Positions 19,941 to 28,022 of a stretch of DNA of 64,000 nucleotides are shown in pieces. This stretch comes from Lacinutrix sp. Hel_I_90 (lineage in GTDB: Bacteria; Bacteroidota; Bacteroidia; Flavobacteriales; Flavobacteriaceae). The notes beneath the pieces are model-generated. The model saw only the letters and a list, made by a program, of their open reading frames with translations. It searched no databases and was not told where the DNA came from. Numbering within the stretch: the stretch's first letter is position 1; each line of letters starts with the position of its first letter. The position numbers and the translations under genes are program-made. The DNA lies in NCBI RefSeq assembly GCF_000934685.1, contig NZ_JYNQ01000001.1, positions 2,902,501 to 2,966,500 of the forward strand. Direction: 5' to 3'.

Positions 19941-20175
19941 TGCTTATAACTTCAAGCCATTTAGTTAACTTCTATTTTTATATTTAACATTGAATCTTTC
20001 ACAACACATAGTATACTTCCAGAATTTAGTTATTAGATATAATAACAAAAGTTACTTGCGTCCACTTTTCCGTCGCCGCCCGTAGGGTGTACTTCTATTT
20101 ATAGAACTTAGGTGCGTCCGGTTCTGCTTTTCAAAACTATAAATTATCACATTCTTTAATTCAAAATCAATTACA
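19941..20175 (+). promoter_or_regulatory. leader region between the Arg mini-ORF and the arginine operon
   Basis: The 475-base ilvA/arg gap holds the Arg mini-ORF and this untranslated stretch. A GC-rich patch at 20056-20120 contains GCGTCC twice and CCGTCGCCGCCCG. Two mutually exclusive hairpins are possible: TTCTAT (20093-20098) with ATAGAA (20101-20106), or AGAACT (20103-20108) with GGTTCT (20120-20125), the latter followed by GCTTTTC. The patch CCGTCGCC can also pair in part with GACGACG of the Arg codons. These are weak individually; there is no long T tract. A clear promoter was not found; TTAATTTG at 19796 is one mismatch from the -7 consensus. Confidence 0.4.
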
Positions 20176-20799
20176 ATGGAAATTGTTATTGCTAATAAAT
20201 CGCATAGTATTTACGCAGCTATTATTTGTGAAACTATTGCAGAAGCTGCCCAGGTTAGGGGTACTGGTATTGCAAAGCGCAAACCAGAATATATCATTAC
20301 TAAAATGGAAAATGGCAATGCTGTTATCGCTTTAGAAGGAGATGCATTTGCCGGTTTTTGTTACATAGAAGCCTGGAGTCATGGTAAATTCGTTGCCAAT
20401 TCTGGTTTAATTGTTCATCCAGATTATAGAAATCTAGGACTGGCAAAACAGATAAAAGCAAAAGTTTTTGAGCATTCTCGAGCTAAATTTCCCGAGGCCA
20501 AGATATTCAGTATTACAACAGGTTTAGCCGTCATGAAAATGAATAGTGAATTGGGGTATAAGCCAGTCACCTTTTCAGAATTGACAACAGATCAAACCTT
20601 TTGGAATGGTTGTCAAACCTGTAAAAACTATGATGTATTACAGCGTACCGAGCAAAAAATGTGCCTGTGCACAGGAATGCTTTACGACCCAAATAAAATC
20701 GAAAAATCTAAAACACATAATCATGATTACGATAAGAAAGTGTGGACAAGATTAAGAAATATAAAACAATCTATGTTTTTAAAAAAAGAAAAAAAATGA
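20176..20799 (+). CDS. GNAT acyltransferase, probable N-acylglutamate synthase
   Basis: This 207-residue protein has a GNAT fold: the acyl-CoA loop region reads NSGLIVHPDYRNLGLAKQIK (about 78-97), with the R/Q-x-x-G-x-A pattern reduced to RNLGLA. It opens the arginine operon and overlaps argG by ATGA, so the natural role is to acylate glutamate, the first committed step. Bacteroides is known to use succinylated intermediates, and a GNAT there has been assigned as N-succinylglutamate synthase; that the acyl group is succinyl here is inference. Unusual is a C-terminal extension with CQTC and CLC, a possible metal site. No classical argA or argJ is in the window. Confidence 0.75.
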   Translation: MEIVIANKSHSIYAAIICETIAEAAQVRGTGIAKRKPEYIITKMENGNAVIALEGDAFAGFCYIEAWSHGKFVANSGLIVHPDYRNLGLAKQIKAKVFEHSRAKFPEAKIFSITTGLAVMKMNSELGYKPVTFSELTTDQTFWNGCQTCKNYDVLQRTEQKMCLCTGMLYDPNKIEKSKTHNHDYDKKVWTRLRNIKQSMFLKKEKK

Positions 20800-21983
20800 G
20801 CAAGACATTAGTTTTAGCATATAGTGGCGGGTTAGATACCTCATATTGTGCAGTTAGTTTATCAAAAGCAGGGTACGAAGTACATGCTCTAAGCGTCAAT
20901 ACCGGCGGGTTTAGTTCGGAGGAACTAAAAAGCATAGCATCTAACGCTTATAAAATGGGTGTAACAACTTATAAAAACAGAGATGCTGTTGCTTCATATT
21001 ATAACAAAGTGATAAAGTATTTGATTTTTGGTAATGTGCTTAAAAATAACAGTTATCCTTTATCTGTGAGCGCAGAGCGCATTATTCAAGCCATTGAAAT
21101 TATTGAATATGCAAAAAGTATCCAAGCAGATTGTATTGCACATGGAAGCACAGGTGCAGGAAATGACCAGGTTCGTTTTGATATGATTTTTCAAACCTTG
21201 GCTCCAGACATTGAAATCATCACACCTATTAGAGATAACAAATTATCAAGACAGGAAGAAATCGATTATTTAAAAGCAAATAATATCGATATGTCCTGGG
21301 ATAAAGCAAAATACTCTTTCAATAAAGGCCTTTGGGGAACCAGTGTTGGTGGAGAAGAGACCTTGACTTCAGAAAAACCACTACCAGAAGCCGCATATCC
21401 TTCGCAATTAACAAAGAATAAGCAAGAGAAAGTAAAACTAAGGTTTAAGAAAGGAGAATTTGTTGCTTTTAATGGTATAGAACAGACTCCAGAAAAAAAT
21501 ATCGAATTATTAAATGCGATTGCCTCTGCTTATGCTATTGGTAGAGATATTCACGTAGGAGACACTATTGTAGGAATTAAAGGGCGTGTTGGTTTTGAAG
21601 CTGCTGCAGCTTTAATAACGATAAAAGCACATCATTTATTAGAAAAACACACGCTTACCAAATGGCAATTACAACACAAAGAATATTTGTCTAGTTTTTA
21701 TGGCATGCATTTGCACGAAGGTCAATATTTAGATCCCGTGATGCGAAATATTGAGGCTTTTTTACAAAGTAGTCAGGAGCAGGTTTCTGGAACAGTTATA
21801 GTCACATTAAAACCGTATCATTTTTCTTTAGATGGCATTGTATCAGACCACGATTTAATGAATGCAAAATTTGGAAGTTATGGAGAAATGAACAAAGGCT
21901 GGACCGCAGATGAAGCTAAAGGATTCATTAAAATTGTAGGCAATCAGAATATGATTTATCACCAAGTAAATTCAGAATTATGA
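20796..21983 (+). CDS. argG: argininosuccinate synthase
   Basis: This 395-residue ATP pyrophosphatase joins citrulline and aspartate. MSKTLVLAYSGGLDTS at the N-terminus contains the PP-loop SGGLDTS. HGSTGAGNDQVRFD is the citrulline/aspartate region. The start at 20796 overlaps the stop of the GNAT gene as ATGA, suggesting coupled translation; the open frame extends further back only through the other gene. The gene also overlaps argC by ATGA. Sequence is of the short ArgG type common in Bacteroidota. Confidence 0.95.
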   Translation: MSKTLVLAYSGGLDTSYCAVSLSKAGYEVHALSVNTGGFSSEELKSIASNAYKMGVTTYKNRDAVASYYNKVIKYLIFGNVLKNNSYPLSVSAERIIQAIEIIEYAKSIQADCIAHGSTGAGNDQVRFDMIFQTLAPDIEIITPIRDNKLSRQEEIDYLKANNIDMSWDKAKYSFNKGLWGTSVGGEETLTSEKPLPEAAYPSQLTKNKQEKVKLRFKKGEFVAFNGIEQTPEKNIELLNAIASAYAIGRDIHVGDTIVGIKGRVGFEAAAALITIKAHHLLEKHTLTKWQLQHKEYLSSFYGMHLHEGQYLDPVMRNIEAFLQSSQEQVSGTVIVTLKPYHFSLDGIVSDHDLMNAKFGSYGEMNKGWTADEAKGFIKIVGNQNMIYHQVNSEL

Positions 21984-22960
21984 AACTAGAAGTTGGTATT
22001 ATTGGAGGCGCAGGCTATACTGCTGGTGAATTAATTAGGCTGTTGTTGAATCATAAAAAAACCACTATCAATTTTGTGTTTAGTACCTCTAATGCTGGAA
22101 ATAAAATAAGTAAAGTACATCAGGATTTGTTGGGCGCTACAGATTTAGAATTTACCGGTAAAATCAATCCTGAAATAGAGGTGTTGTTTCTGTGTTTAGG
22201 GCATGGGAATTCTACGGCCTTTTTAGAGCAATATACGTTTGAAGCAAAAACAAAAATCATTGATTTGAGTCATGATTTTAGACTAGATAAAACGAAAGTA
22301 TTTAACAGAAAAACCTTTGTTTACGGATTACCAGAATTACAAAAAGAAGCGATTTCAAAAGCCAAATACATTGCTAATCCCGGTTGTTTTGCAACCGCCA
22401 TTCAGTTAGCGATTCTGCCCTTAGCAAATTCCGGGTTATTATCTAATGACCTCCATGTTAATGCAGTAACTGGAGCTACGGGTGCAGGAACAGCATTGTC
22501 TGAAACCACTCATTTTGCATGGCGCGATAATAATTTTTCTTCTTACAAAGTGTTTAACCATCAACATTTAGATGAGATCTATCAATCTGTAAAAGCATTG
22601 CAAAATGATTTCTCTTCTGAGATCAATTTCATTCCCAATCGAGGTGATTTTTCAAGAGGTATTTTCGCATCCGTTTATACAAAATTTGACGGTAGTCTAG
22701 AAGAAGCAAAAACAGTCTATAAAAACTATTATAAAGCGGCCGCTTTTACGTTTGTTTCAGATGACGTTATTCATTTAAAGCAAGTGGTAAACACGAATAA
22801 ATGCATTCTTTATTTACAGAAGCACAATAACAAATTAATCATCACAAGTATTATCGATAATTTATTAAAAGGCGCTTCAGGTCAAGCGGTTCAAAACATG
22901 AACTTAATGTTTGGATTTGAAGAAACCGAAGGGTTACAGCTTAAAGCAAATTATTTTTAA
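21980..22960 (+). CDS. argC: N-acyl-gamma-glutamyl-phosphate reductase
   Basis: This 326-residue NADPH enzyme reduces acylglutamyl phosphate to the semialdehyde. Its Rossmann start is VGIIGGAGYTAGELIRLL. The catalytic Cys136 is in NPGCFATAIQLAILPL, and the substrate loop reads TGATGAGTALSETTHF. The start overlaps argG by four bases. Whether the acyl group is acetyl or succinyl cannot be read from this protein alone, but the operon's ArgF' points to succinyl. Confidence 0.94.
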   Translation: MKLEVGIIGGAGYTAGELIRLLLNHKKTTINFVFSTSNAGNKISKVHQDLLGATDLEFTGKINPEIEVLFLCLGHGNSTAFLEQYTFEAKTKIIDLSHDFRLDKTKVFNRKTFVYGLPELQKEAISKAKYIANPGCFATAIQLAILPLANSGLLSNDLHVNAVTGATGAGTALSETTHFAWRDNNFSSYKVFNHQHLDEIYQSVKALQNDFSSEINFIPNRGDFSRGIFASVYTKFDGSLEEAKTVYKNYYKAAAFTFVSDDVIHLKQVVNTNKCILYLQKHNNKLIITSIIDNLLKGASGQAVQNMNLMFGFEETEGLQLKANYF

Positions 22961-23001
22961 CTAATACTCAGGCCTGACAAGTCTAGAATAAAAAAGAACA
23001 A

Positions 23002-23802
23002 ATGAAAATAGCTATTATAGGAACAGGGAACTTAGGTAAATCCATAGCGAAAGGATTAATTACCAACAATTCGATTACAACGTTGGTGCTAACCAAAAGA
23101 AATTTAGAATCCATTGCAGAATTTGAGGGTTATAAAAATGTAATATTAACTACAGATAACTTAGAGGCTGTTCAAAAATCAGATATTTTGATTTTCGCAG
23201 TGCAACCTGCCCATTTTGAATTGGTTTTAAAGGCTATTGCGCCTCATTTAAATGAAAACCATATTATTATTTCAACCATCACAGGATTTACAATTCCTAA
23301 AATTGAAGCGCTTGTAGGAGCCCATCGGTTTATCATTAGAGCCATGCCAAATACGGCGATTGCGGTTGGAAAATCCATGACCTGTTTGTGTAGTAATCTA
23401 CAAGGCGCTAAACGAATAAAAGTAGCCGAAGCGATTTTTAATAGGCTCGGCCACACGTTGGCTATCCCAGAATCTCAAATGCAAGCAGCGACAGTGGTTT
23501 GTGCCAGCGGAATTGCCTTTTGGATGCGACTTATTCGTGCCACCACACAAGCCGCAATTCAATTGGGATTCGATGCTAAAGAAGCGCAGGAATTAGCCAT
23601 GTATACTAGTGAAGGAGCTGCACATTTATTGATAGCAAATGGCAATCATCCAGAACAGGAAATAGATAGAGTAACAACGCCAAAAGGCTGTACTATTGAA
23701 GGTTTAAACGAAATGGAACATAAAGGACTCAGCTCTTCTTTAATTCAAGGCATGGTGGCGTCTTTCAATAAAATTAGTACCATTAAAAAGGAACAAATTT
23801 AA
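23002..23802 (+). CDS. proC: pyrroline-5-carboxylate reductase
   Basis: This 266-residue enzyme makes proline from pyrroline-5-carboxylate using NAD(P)H. The N-terminal MKIAIIGTGNLGKSIAKG is the dinucleotide fold. The C-terminal block VTTPKGCTIEGLNEMEHKGL is the ProC signature (usual form VtSPGGTTiagl). It sits between argC and argD, 41 bases after argC, so proline synthesis is transcribed with arginine synthesis. proA and proB are not in the window. Confidence 0.93.
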   Translation: MKIAIIGTGNLGKSIAKGLITNNSITTLVLTKRNLESIAEFEGYKNVILTTDNLEAVQKSDILIFAVQPAHFELVLKAIAPHLNENHIIISTITGFTIPKIEALVGAHRFIIRAMPNTAIAVGKSMTCLCSNLQGAKRIKVAEAIFNRLGHTLAIPESQMQAATVVCASGIAFWMRLIRATTQAAIQLGFDAKEAQELAMYTSEGAAHLLIANGNHPEQEIDRVTTPKGCTIEGLNEMEHKGLSSSLIQGMVASFNKISTIKKEQI

Positions 23803-23855
23803 CCGAGTTAAACGATTTTCTATATCCTGAAAGATCTGATTTTACATTTAAAACA

Positions 23856-23882
23856 CCTACAAGGCTTTTGAGACCTTGCAGG
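23856..23882. repeat. dispersed palindrome before argD
   Basis: CCTACAAGG (23856-23864) and CCTTGCAGG (23874-23882) form an inverted repeat with one mismatch and a 9-base loop. It belongs to the same 'aaggtttt...aaaacctt' class as 25039-25054 and 47437-47462. Confidence 0.6.
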
Positions 23883-23897
23883 ATTAAAAATTAAAAT

Positions 23898-25058
23898 ATG
23901 AGTTTATTTAATGTTTATCCACTGTTTGATATCACACCCATAAGTGCAAAAGATGTTTATGTGTATGATGAAAACAATACTGAATACTTAGATTTATACG
24001 GCGGTCATGCCGTAATTTCTATCGGGCATTCACACCCAAAATATGTTACTGCTATTTCTAATCAAGTGTCTAAAATAGGCTTTTATAGTAATGCCATTCA
24101 AAATCCGTTACAGGTCGCATTAGCAGACAGGATAGAAGCCGTTTCCGGTTGTAAAGACTACCAGTTGTTTTTATGCAGTTCTGGGGCAGAAGCGAATGAA
24201 AATGCTTTGAAATTGGCATCTTTTCACAATGGAAAGCATAAAGTGCTCGCCTTTAAAAATGCATTTCACGGGAGAACTTCAGCAGCAGTAGCGGCTACTG
24301 ATAACGCTAAAATTGTGGCGCCAATCAATGCTCAGCAAACGGTAGATTTTGTAGCCTTAGGAGATTTAATTTCAGTTGAAAGCATCTTAAAAGAAAACAA
24401 AACCTGTGCAGTGATTATTGAATGCATTCAAGGTGTTGGCGGATTAGACGAAAGCACAACCGATTTTTATCAAGGTTTAGAAAAACTTTGCAAACAGTAC
24501 AAGACCATTTTAATTGCAGATGAGGTACAATCTGGCTTTGGTAGAACAGGCGATTTTTTTGCCTTTCAAAAACATAACTTGTCACCAGATATTATTTCCA
24601 TAGCAAAAGGTATGGGTAATGGCTTCCCCGTTGGAGGGATTTTAATTCATCCTGCAATCGAAGCGTCTTTTGGTTTGCTAGGCACCACTTTTGGTGGAAA
24701 TCATTTGGCTTGTATTGCCTCATTAGCTGTTTTAGAAGTTTTGGAGGAAGAGAATCTGATGCAAAATGCTAAAGAAATGTCTGCCTATTTTATTGAAAAA
24801 GCGAAAGGATTACCCAATTTAAAACGTGTTAAAGGACGTGGGTTGATGTTGGGATTGGAATTTGATTTTCCTATTGCTCAATTACGAAAAACACTCATTA
24901 ATACGCATCACATATTTACCGGAAATGCTAAAAATCCTAATTTAATTAGAATTCTTCCGCCATTAACCATTAAAAAAAGCCACCTAGATGTGTTTTTTGA
25001 AGCATTAGAGAAAGAACTTGCCATTTTTACTAGTCTAGAAGGTTTTAAAACCTTGTAA
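23898..25058 (+). CDS. argD: N-acylornithine aminotransferase
   Basis: This 386-residue class III PLP aminotransferase converts N-acylglutamate semialdehyde to N-acylornithine with glutamate as donor. Lys237 in SIAKGMGNGFPVGG binds PLP. LIADEVQSGFGRTG carries the PLP-ring aspartate, and SSGAEANENALKLA is the phosphate loop. Length is normal. The final residues EGFKTL are encoded by a perfect 16-base palindrome (25039-25054) of the local repeat family, so the tail is repeat-derived. argF' follows after 39 bases. Confidence 0.94.
   Translation: MSLFNVYPLFDITPISAKDVYVYDENNTEYLDLYGGHAVISIGHSHPKYVTAISNQVSKIGFYSNAIQNPLQVALADRIEAVSGCKDYQLFLCSSGAEANENALKLASFHNGKHKVLAFKNAFHGRTSAAVAATDNAKIVAPINAQQTVDFVALGDLISVESILKENKTCAVIIECIQGVGGLDESTTDFYQGLEKLCKQYKTILIADEVQSGFGRTGDFFAFQKHNLSPDIISIAKGMGNGFPVGGILIHPAIEASFGLLGTTFGGNHLACIASLAVLEVLEEENLMQNAKEMSAYFIEKAKGLPNLKRVKGRGLMLGLEFDFPIAQLRKTLINTHHIFTGNAKNPNLIRILPPLTIKKSHLDVFFEALEKELAIFTSLEGFKTL
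25039..25054. repeat. palindrome inside the 3' end of argD
   Basis: AAGGTTTTAAAACCTT is a perfect 16-base palindrome that codes for the last residues of ArgD. The same core occurs at 47437-47462 in intergenic DNA. Confidence 0.6.
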
Positions 25059-25097
25059 GTTTTCAAATAAAGAACGCCGAATAAAATTTAATTTTCC

Positions 25098-26033
25098 ATG
25101 AAAAAATACACTGAAATAAAAGACCTATCGAACGTTACAGAAACTATTAAAGAAGCCATTTTATTAAAAATGAATCCTTTTGAATACTCAGACTTAGGAA
25201 AAAATAAAACCTTAGTGATGCTATTCTTTAATGCCAGTTTACGTACACGGCTAAGTACAGAAAAAGCGGCGAAAAATTTAGGAATGGCGGTTATGGTACT
25301 AAACGTTAATGAGGCGTGGCAACTAGAGTTTGGAGATGGAACGATTATGAATGGGAATACCTCGGAACATATTAAAGAAGCAGCGCAGGTGATTTCGCAA
25401 TATGCAGACATTATTGCTGTAAGAGCATTTCCAGGGTTGACGGATAAGCAAAAAGATGAATCTGAAGTAGTCTTAAATAGTTTCGTGAAATACGCAACAG
25501 TACCCATTGTAAATATGGAAAGTGCTACAGCGCATCCTTTACAGGCTTTGGCGGATGCTATTACGATTTCAGAATTAACAGAAAAAAAGAGGGCTAAAGT
25601 CGTGCTGTCCTGGGCGCCACACCCAAAAGCATTGCCGCAAGCCGTTGCCAACTCTTTTGTAGAAATGATGCAACATCTGGAAGTCGATTTGACGATTACG
25701 CATCCAAAAGGGTATGCGCTAAATCCTGAAATCACAAAAGAAGTAAGCATTAATTATAATCAGGAAGACGCTTTAAAAGGAGCTGATTTTGTTTATGTTA
25801 AAAATTGGAGTAGTTATAATAACTACGGAAAAATTTTAAGTCAGGATCCAAATTGGATGATGACTCAGGCCAAATTAGGTCAGGCGAAATTCATGCATTG
25901 CTTGCCAGTAAGACGAAATGTAGTCGTTGAAGATGCAGTCTTGGATAGTAAGAATTCTGTAGTAATTGAGCAAGCGAATAACCGAACGTTTGCAGCGCAG
26001 ATGGTACTGAAACAAATTTTAGAGGGTTTATAA
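25098..26033 (+). CDS. argF': N-succinyl(acetyl)-L-ornithine carbamoyltransferase
   Basis: This 311-residue transcarbamylase carbamoylates N-acylornithine to N-acylcitrulline, so the pathway never passes through free ornithine. The carbamoyl-phosphate motif is FFNASLRTRLS (43-53) and the ornithine-side motif is MHCLPVRRN. The Bacteroides fragilis SOTCase is its closest relative that I recall. At the specificity position (Glu92 of Xanthomonas AOTCase, Pro90 of SOTCase) this protein has Ser89 in GNTSEHIKEA. Lack of Glu argues for succinylornithine as substrate. Expected length and no gaps. argB follows after 58 bases. Confidence 0.9.
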   Translation: MKKYTEIKDLSNVTETIKEAILLKMNPFEYSDLGKNKTLVMLFFNASLRTRLSTEKAAKNLGMAVMVLNVNEAWQLEFGDGTIMNGNTSEHIKEAAQVISQYADIIAVRAFPGLTDKQKDESEVVLNSFVKYATVPIVNMESATAHPLQALADAITISELTEKKRAKVVLSWAPHPKALPQAVANSFVEMMQHLEVDLTITHPKGYALNPEITKEVSINYNQEDALKGADFVYVKNWSSYNNYGKILSQDPNWMMTQAKLGQAKFMHCLPVRRNVVVEDAVLDSKNSVVIEQANNRTFAAQMVLKQILEGL

Positions 26034-26091
26034 ACGAGTATTGGAGCCTTAATAGGTTTTAAAAAGCTTTTAAGGCTATAAGAACAGAACA

Positions 26092-26868
26092 ATGACAACA
26101 CTAAAAGTTATAAAAATAGGCGGCAATATCATCGATGATGACAATGCTTTAAATCAATTTCTAAAGGGTTTTGCAAGCTTAAAAGCACCCAAAATTCTGG
26201 TTCATGGTGGTGGGAAACTGGCAACAAAACTGGCAGAACAAATGGGGGTTGAAGTGAATGTCATTGAAGGCAGACGCATTACAAATCAAGCAACTTTAGA
26301 TATTATTACAATGGTATATGCTGGTAAAATCAATAAAAATATAGTCGCTAAATTACAAGCATATCATTGCAATGCTATGGGTTTTACTGGAGCAGATGGC
26401 AACACGATTGTTTCAGAAAAAAGAGCCGTTAACACCATTGATTATGGTTTTGCCGGAGATGTAAAAAAAGTGAATACAGCATTATTAGAAGTACTTCTTA
26501 AAACGAATACAACACCTGTTTTTTGTGCGATTACACATGACGGGAATGGGCAGCTATTAAATACGAATGCAGATACCATTGCTTCAGAATTAGCGATAGG
26601 TTTTGCGTCAAAATATAAAACAGAATTGTATTACTGTTTCGAGAAAAACGGGGTTTTATTGGATGTAAATAATGATGATTCTGTGATTGAAAATATAGAT
26701 GTTAAAACCTATCAAAATTTAATAGATACTGATAGTATTTCAGAGGGCATGTTGCCAAAATTAAACAATTGTTTTCATGCTATTAAACACAAAGTCAACA
26801 AAGTTTGTATTGGTAAAACAGACATGCTTTTTAATACGCAAATAAAATACACAACCATTCAAAAATGA
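26092..26868 (+). CDS. argB: N-acylglutamate kinase
   Basis: This 258-residue amino-acid kinase phosphorylates N-acylglutamate. The N-terminal LKVIKIGGNIIDD and VHGGGKLATKLAEQ motifs bind the nucleotide phosphates. The C-terminal region near EGMLPKLNNCFHAI is the usual kinase end. It is the short form without the N-terminal helix of arginine-inhibited hexameric kinases, so allosteric control by arginine is not expected on sequence grounds. It overlaps the downstream deacylase by ATGA. Confidence 0.93.
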   Translation: MTTLKVIKIGGNIIDDDNALNQFLKGFASLKAPKILVHGGGKLATKLAEQMGVEVNVIEGRRITNQATLDIITMVYAGKINKNIVAKLQAYHCNAMGFTGADGNTIVSEKRAVNTIDYGFAGDVKKVNTALLEVLLKTNTTPVFCAITHDGNGQLLNTNADTIASELAIGFASKYKTELYYCFEKNGVLLDVNNDDSVIENIDVKTYQNLIDTDSISEGMLPKLNNCFHAIKHKVNKVCIGKTDMLFNTQIKYTTIQK

Positions 26869-27926
26869 TAGAAAGACTAACCACACAAGCGATTAATTTA
26901 TTAAAACAGCTTATAGAAACGCCGTCTTTTTCTTCGGAAGAAGCTGAAACAGCTACGCTTATTGAACACTGGTTTCAGGAGCATGATATTCCGTGTCAAA
27001 GAACAGTTAATAATGTTTGGGCTACCAATAAATATTTTGAGGCATCAAAACCAACGCTGCTTCTAAACTCACATCACGACACCGTAAAACCAAATAATGG
27101 GTATACTAAAGCACCTTTTAAAGCGCTTATTGAAGACGGGAAACTTTATGGTTTAGGAAGCAACGACGCTGGTGGTTGCTTGGTGTCACTAATGGCTACA
27201 TTTACACATTTCTATTCACGTAAAAATTTGAAGTTCAATTTAGTTATTGTGGCTTCAGCAGAAGAAGAGAGTAGTGGTGATTATGGATTGAATAGTATGT
27301 TGTCCCTCCTTCCAAAAATTGATGTGGCTATCGTTGGAGAGCCCACATTAATGCATTTAGCAATCGCTGAAAAAGGTTTAGTGGTTTTGGATGCTGAAGT
27401 AAAAGGCACGCCAAGTCATGCAGCACATCCCAATACGGACAATGCCATTTATAATACCATTACTGTTTTGCAATGGTTTAAAGACTATGTCTTTGAAAAA
27501 ACATCTCAAACCTTAGGTGAGGTTAAACTCACTGTTACTCAAATTAATGCGGGTAAGCAACATAATGCAGTGCCTTCAGAAGTGAAACTAGTGATTGATG
27601 TGCGTGTGAATGATAGGTATACCAATCAAGAGATTGTAAATATTCTTCAAAAAGAAGCGCCTTGTCATAGTATAATACCAAGAAGTTTGAAACTGAACGC
27701 ATCGTCTATTCCTATAGCGCATCCCTTAGTAGTTGCTGGAATGGAAATGGGGCGAAGTACTTACGGTTCACCAACCTTATCAGATCAGGCCTGTTTGAGT
27801 TGTCCGTCTTTAAAATTAGGACCAGGCGACAGCACGCGTTCACATTCGGCAGATGAATTTATTTATATCCATGAGATTGAAGAAGGTATAAAAATATATG
27901 TTGAATTGTTAGAAAAAGTATTGTAA
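26865..27926 (+). CDS. argE: M20-family deacylase, probable N-acylcitrulline deacylase
   Basis: This 353-residue metallohydrolase removes the acyl group late in the pathway. Zinc-binding signatures are SHHDTV (His70/Asp72 region), GSNDAGG, SAEEESSG with the catalytic Glu, GEPT and the C-terminal SHSADEFI. In an operon with ArgF' the substrate should be N-acylcitrulline, which gives citrulline for ArgG. The family also contains DapE and acetylornithine deacetylases, so family alone would not decide; context does. It overlaps argB by four bases, and argH follows after a repeat-filled gap of 96 bases. Confidence 0.88.
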   Translation: MIERLTTQAINLLKQLIETPSFSSEEAETATLIEHWFQEHDIPCQRTVNNVWATNKYFEASKPTLLLNSHHDTVKPNNGYTKAPFKALIEDGKLYGLGSNDAGGCLVSLMATFTHFYSRKNLKFNLVIVASAEEESSGDYGLNSMLSLLPKIDVAIVGEPTLMHLAIAEKGLVVLDAEVKGTPSHAAHPNTDNAIYNTITVLQWFKDYVFEKTSQTLGEVKLTVTQINAGKQHNAVPSEVKLVIDVRVNDRYTNQEIVNILQKEAPCHSIIPRSLKLNASSIPIAHPLVVAGMEMGRSTYGSPTLSDQACLSCPSLKLGPGDSTRSHSADEFIYIHEIEEGIKIYVELLEKVL

Positions 27927-27936
27927 ACGTTTAGTC

Positions 27937-28003
27937 ATTCCTGCGAAAGTAGGAATCCATAAAAACAAGTAAGATTTAAAAGAGATTCCCGCCTTCACGG
28001 GAA
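27937..28003. repeat. pair of inverted dispersed repeats between argE and argH
   Basis: Two hairpins lie here: ATTCCT/AGGAAT (27937-27942 with 27951-27956) and TTCCCG/CGGGAA (27986-27991 with 27998-28003). The first is a forward and the second a reverse copy of the same TCATTCC-GCGAA-GGAATC-type repeat. Confidence 0.65.
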
Positions 28004-28022
28004 AAACAAAAAAAAGAAAAAG

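Noticed and set aside
25088-25750. A 220-codon open frame on the minus strand
   Set aside because: It lies wholly opposite argF', which has full family motifs; the antisense product is Ser/Cys/Phe-rich with no recognisable domain.
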